From JBLUOA01 sp048060095 (GTDB taxonomy: Bacteria > Pseudomonadota > Alphaproteobacteria > Rhodobacterales > Rhodobacteraceae), in NCBI RefSeq assembly GCF_048060095.1, contig NZ_JBLUOA010000003.1:186001-250000 (forward strand): a DNA stretch of 64,000 nt, given 5' to 3'. The translations under genes were made by a program, and so were the position numbers. The notes beneath the pieces are model-generated. The model had not been told where the DNA came from. It did no database searches and saw only the letters and a program-made list of their open reading frames with translations. Positions 61,296 through 64,000 of this stretch are shown piece by piece. Each line of letters opens with the position of its first letter. Positions within the stretch are counted from its first letter, which is position 1.

Positions 61296-62464
61296 AGCCG
61301 GTTCAGCAATTCGCGCGTCGGCCATGCGTCGGCAGGCAGGCCAAGGCGGAGCTGTTCGGCCTGCACAGCCTCGCGGGTTTTCGCGCCAAGGATACCGTCG
61401 ATCCCGCCGACATCATGGCCGAGCGCTTCGAGCTTTGTCTGTAATTGCTCCATCTGGCCTGCCGACAGTCCGGGGTCGGGGTTTCCGGCGTTGTAAACGG
61501 GTGCGCCTTCCAGACGGGTTGCGAAATAAGCGGCGGTGGTGACGTAGACGAAGCTTTTGTTCCACTCAAAATACACACGGAAATTCGGGTAGGCGAGGAA
61601 TGCAGGCCCGTTCCGCCCCATCGGCAGCAGGACCGAGGCACTAAGATCGCCAGCGCCAAGATCGCCGCTGCGGGCAGTCACACCCATATCGGCCCATTGC
61701 TGCACTGTCTGTTGGTGGTTGAGGCCGGTCAGCGACCAGTCGAGGCTTTGTGGCACGGTGATTTCCTGCAACCAAGGCTCTCCCGCGCGCCAGCCGAGGC
61801 CCTGAAGCATCTTTGCCCCGGACATCAACGCATCGGGCGGAGAGGTCTTCAGGCTGACTTGCCCGTCGCCATCACCGTCGATACCGTTGCGCAAGATGTC
61901 TTCGGGCAACATCTGAACCATGCCGATTTCACCTGCCCACGCGCCTTGCGTGCGGGCCGGATCAAAATCGCCGCGTTCAAACAGTTCGAGCGCCGCAAAG
62001 ACTTGCGGGCGGAACAGATTGGGACGGCGGCAATCATGCGACAGGGTCATCAGCGAATTCAGCGTGTTGAAGTCGCCCTGAACCGCGCCGTAGTCCGTTT
62101 CAAGCGCCCAAAACGCGAGCAAGACGCCACGCGACACGCCGTAATCCCGTGCGATCTGGTCAAAGACAGTGTCATACTTGCTGGAATTGCGCTGCCCGTT
62201 TTGAATCCGGTTCTGGCTGATGATGCGGCGGGAAAACTCGATAAAGTCTTTCTTGAAGACCCCCTGCGAGCGGTCGGCGCGCAGCGTGCGATCGTCCTGC
62301 CGGACATTTGCAAAGAAGCGGTCGACATCGGCTTGGCTGTGGCCGCGGGACAGCGCTTCGGCTTTCATCGCGCTGGTGAAGTCGCTGAATGACCCGCCGC
62401 ACGGAACAGTCGCCTGGGCAGTGCCCGCGGCAACGCAGAGGACGGAAAGCAGGGCGATACGCAT
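61292..62464 (-). CDS. Lytic murein transglycosylase (MltB family)
   Basis: A 390-residue exported protein with a signal peptide (MRIALLSVLCVAAGTAQA). The SLT-type catalytic domain has the catalytic glutamate in LLAFWALETDYGAVQGDF and GEIGMVQMLPEDILRNG. A C-terminal peptidoglycan-binding domain (about 330-385, KLEALGHDVGGIDGILGAKT) follows. It cleaves the glycan strand to anhydromuropeptides during wall remodelling. There is no lipobox, so it is likely a soluble periplasmic form. It is 60 bases downstream of cbiB on the same strand. Confidence 0.9.
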   Translation of the reverse strand: MRIALLSVLCVAAGTAQATVPCGGSFSDFTSAMKAEALSRGHSQADVDRFFANVRQDDRTLRADRSQGVFKKDFIEFSRRIISQNRIQNGQRNSSKYDTVFDQIARDYGVSRGVLLAFWALETDYGAVQGDFNTLNSLMTLSHDCRRPNLFRPQVFAALELFERGDFDPARTQGAWAGEIGMVQMLPEDILRNGIDGDGDGQVSLKTSPPDALMSGAKMLQGLGWRAGEPWLQEITVPQSLDWSLTGLNHQQTVQQWADMGVTARSGDLGAGDLSASVLLPMGRNGPAFLAYPNFRVYFEWNKSFVYVTTAAYFATRLEGAPVYNAGNPDPGLSAGQMEQLQTKLEALGHDVGGIDGILGAKTREAVQAEQLRLGLPADAWPTRELLNRL

Positions 62465-62524
62465 AAGGATACTCCGGCGGTTTCCGGCGCAGACTAGGTG
62501 CGGTGTGGGCTTCTGGCAACCACG

Positions 62525-63427
62525 TCAGATCAGGACCAGCAGGAAGGCGATCAGCAGAAGTACGGTCCATCCGCGCCACAGCATCACGACCGCACGGTCA
62601 ATATCGGCGGGGCCGGGGGTGCGGTTGCCGTCGCCGTGGACGTAGGGAAACTCCTGCATCTGGCCGTCATAGCTGCGCGGCCCGGACAGAGCGACGTTGA
62701 GGATCAGCGCCATCGCCGCCTCTGGCCAACCCGCATTGGGGGAACGGTGCAAGCGCGCGTCGCCCCGGATCAGCGGCAGGTCCGCCCAGCGCCCGGCGGC
62801 TGCCAGCAGGATCAGCGCCGAAAGACGGGCGGGCACCCAGTTCAGGATGTCGTCAAGCCGGGCGGCGGCCCAGCCGAACCGGGCATAGCGTGGGGTCATG
62901 TGGCCGATCATGCTGTCGGCGGTGTTCACGGCCTTGTAGATCAGCAGCCCCGGCAGGCCGAGGGCAGCAAACCAAAAGACGGGCGCGACGACCCCGTCCG
63001 AGAAATTCTCCGCCCCGCTTTCAATGGCGGCGCGGGTCACGGCGGCTTCGTCCATATCCTTCGTGTCACGCCCGACGATCCGGGCAACCGCACGGCGACC
63101 ATCGCCAAGCGACAGGCGTAGCGCATCAGCTACCGCCGTCACGTGATCGACAAGGCTGCGCTGTGCGAGAAGGATCGCGGCGGCGATGAGTTCCAGTAGC
63201 CCACCAAAGGGGAGAATGGTGATAACCCACCCGATGATTGCCGCCGCAGCACAAAGCGCGACGCAGAACAGAACGCCGTTCCGCTTTCGGTCTTCACCTT
63301 CGTTAAACCGCTCATCCGCCCAATCAATCGCGCGACCGATCAGAACGGCCGGGTGCGGCACGCGATTCCACAGCCAGCGGGGTTCGCCGGCGACGGCATC
63401 CAGAATCATTGCAAGGACGAGTGTCAT
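62525..63427 (-). CDS. cbiB: Adenosylcobinamide-phosphate synthase CbiB
   Basis: A 300-residue membrane enzyme of the CbiB/CobD family. It has MILDAVAGEPRWLWNRVPHP at the N-terminus and ARIVGRDTKDMDEAAVTRAA plus ESGAENFSDGVVAPVFWFA in the middle, all family blocks. Four to six hydrophobic segments are present. It attaches the aminopropanol arm to cobyric acid in B12 synthesis. Other cobalamin genes are not visible, but the window ends 573 bases later. No cobalamin riboswitch was noticed upstream. Confidence 0.9.
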   Translation of the reverse strand: MTLVLAMILDAVAGEPRWLWNRVPHPAVLIGRAIDWADERFNEGEDRKRNGVLFCVALCAAAAIIGWVITILPFGGLLELIAAAILLAQRSLVDHVTAVADALRLSLGDGRRAVARIVGRDTKDMDEAAVTRAAIESGAENFSDGVVAPVFWFAALGLPGLLIYKAVNTADSMIGHMTPRYARFGWAAARLDDILNWVPARLSALILLAAAGRWADLPLIRGDARLHRSPNAGWPEAAMALILNVALSGPRSYDGQMQEFPYVHGDGNRTPGPADIDRAVVMLWRGWTVLLLIAFLLVLI

Positions 63428-63564
63428 ACCAAGACTCTTAGTTGTTCGGACATGTCAGATGTTCAACCCTCGCGGTTGGATTCGTCTTGTTTTTCAACAC
63501 ATCCCGGCCGTTGCCAAGCGGATTATTGCCGAAAATCGTAGCCTCACGCGGTCGTTAACACTTC

Positions 63565-63583
63565 TTAGCAAGTCGTTAACCAT
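63565..63583 (+). promoter_or_regulatory. CtrA-like box upstream of the response regulator gene
   Basis: TTAGCAAGTCGTTAACCAT fits the CtrA full-site form TTAA-N7-TTAACCAT with one change (G for A in the left half). A further GTTAAC lies 10 bases upstream. It sits about 71 bases before the response regulator start, a normal place for activation. Confidence 0.5.
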
Positions 63584-63653
63584 TTGGTAGGACTTTCGCC
63601 GGCTACATGAAAAGACACATGGCGATCATGGATGGATGGCGTCAGGGGGAAAC

Positions 63654-64000
63654 GTGCGGGTACTTATCGTTGAGCCGAGCCCGGAGCTTGGCAAAATCTG
63701 GAAAGCGCATCTTGAGCGTGCGGGCTGTGATGTCCTAACCGCCGAGACACAGGCGCACGCGATTACCGTGCTGCAAACCCACGATGTCGCGGTGATTGTC
63801 CTAGACCTTGTGCTAGAGGATGGCAGCGCCTTCGCCGTTGCGGATTTCGCCAGCTACCGGCAGCCGGAAGCGCATGTGGTCTTTGTCACCAACACGACTT
63901 TCTTTTCGGATGGTTCAATCTTTCAGCATGTGCCCAACGCCCGCGCCTTCGTGCAGCGGGAAACCCCGCCCAACGACCTGACCGAGATGGTGCGCCACTA
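63654..64000 (+). CDS. Atypical response regulator receiver protein (3' end outside window)
   Basis: At least 115 residues of a CheY-like receiver domain, cut by the window edge. It starts MRVLIVEPSPELGKIWKAHL and has the phosphoacceptor D51 in VIVLDLVLEDG and a threonine in VFVTNTTFF. The usual acidic pair is reduced to E7-P8, and the conserved lysine before proline is Gln-Arg (FVQRETP). GTG 63654 has AGGGGGA upstream; ATG 63636 in the same frame would add six residues. A CtrA-like box lies upstream. No output domain is seen before the edge. Confidence 0.75.
   Translation, partial: MRVLIVEPSPELGKIWKAHLERAGCDVLTAETQAHAITVLQTHDVAVIVLDLVLEDGSAFAVADFASYRQPEAHVVFVTNTTFFSDGSIFQHVPNARAFVQRETPPNDLTEMVRH

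Overview
The window is a gene-dense, GC-rich bacterial chromosome segment, most likely from a marine Roseobacter-group alphaproteobacterium (Rhodobacterales). Supporting signs are the dnaX-ybaB-recR set, a DUF1013/TrcR cell-cycle regulator, a membrane-anchored cytochrome c of the cytochrome cy type, FnrL with cbb3 oxidase genes, a CtrA-like box, and a complete taurine-to-acetyl-phosphate-and-sulfite pathway. I see no CRISPR array, prophage, insertion sequence, tRNA or rRNA gene. The genus cannot be settled from what I can see.

Layout. 1-7.1 kb: end of a quinone oxidoreductase gene, hydantoinase A, a secreted RNase T2, trcR, two small exported proteins and a type III ornithine/lysine decarboxylase. 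7.1-16.4 kb: recR, ybaB and dnaX, a DUF202 protein, rsgA, the SRP RNA, a Tat-exported cyclic-nucleotide phosphodiesterase, nudC, an SRPBCC protein and prephenate dehydratase. 16.5-23 kb: membrane cytochrome c and the yejABEF peptide importer. 23-34 kb: a microaerobic respiration block with fnrL, a double Usp protein, ccoNOQP, a LysR regulator and ccoGHIS. 34-45 kb: housekeeping genes (FAH-family enzyme, DD-peptidase, HAD, clpS, an rRNA-methyltransferase-like protein, an SDR) and haem genes hemF, hemE and hemC. 44.3-56.2 kb: taurine dissimilation. 56.4-64 kb: smc, GNAT, small exported proteins, a lytic transglycosylase, cbiB and the start of an atypical response regulator.

How the genes work together. 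FnrL probably switches on the cbb3 oxidase and its assembly genes through FNR boxes: two lie between usp and ccoN and one lies before ccoG. The membrane cytochrome c is a plausible electron donor to such oxidases, and hemF, hemE and hemC supply haem precursors. In the taurine block, Tpa makes sulfoacetaldehyde, Xsc splits it to acetyl phosphate and sulfite, Pta gives acetyl-CoA, and a cytoplasmic SoeABC-type molybdoenzyme would oxidise the sulfite. A LysE-family exporter gene is wedged between soeA and soeB and overlaps soeA by 4 bases. CTGG-type repeats before tpa, xsc and tauR look like TauR operators.

Most promising leads: the coupled LysE exporter in the taurine/sulfite operon; the TauR-like operator set; a motif repeated at the 3' ends of four unrelated genes in the same orientation; tail-to-tail genes with interlocked stop codons; and an atypical receiver protein behind a CtrA-like box. 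None amounts to a clearly new system on this evidence.
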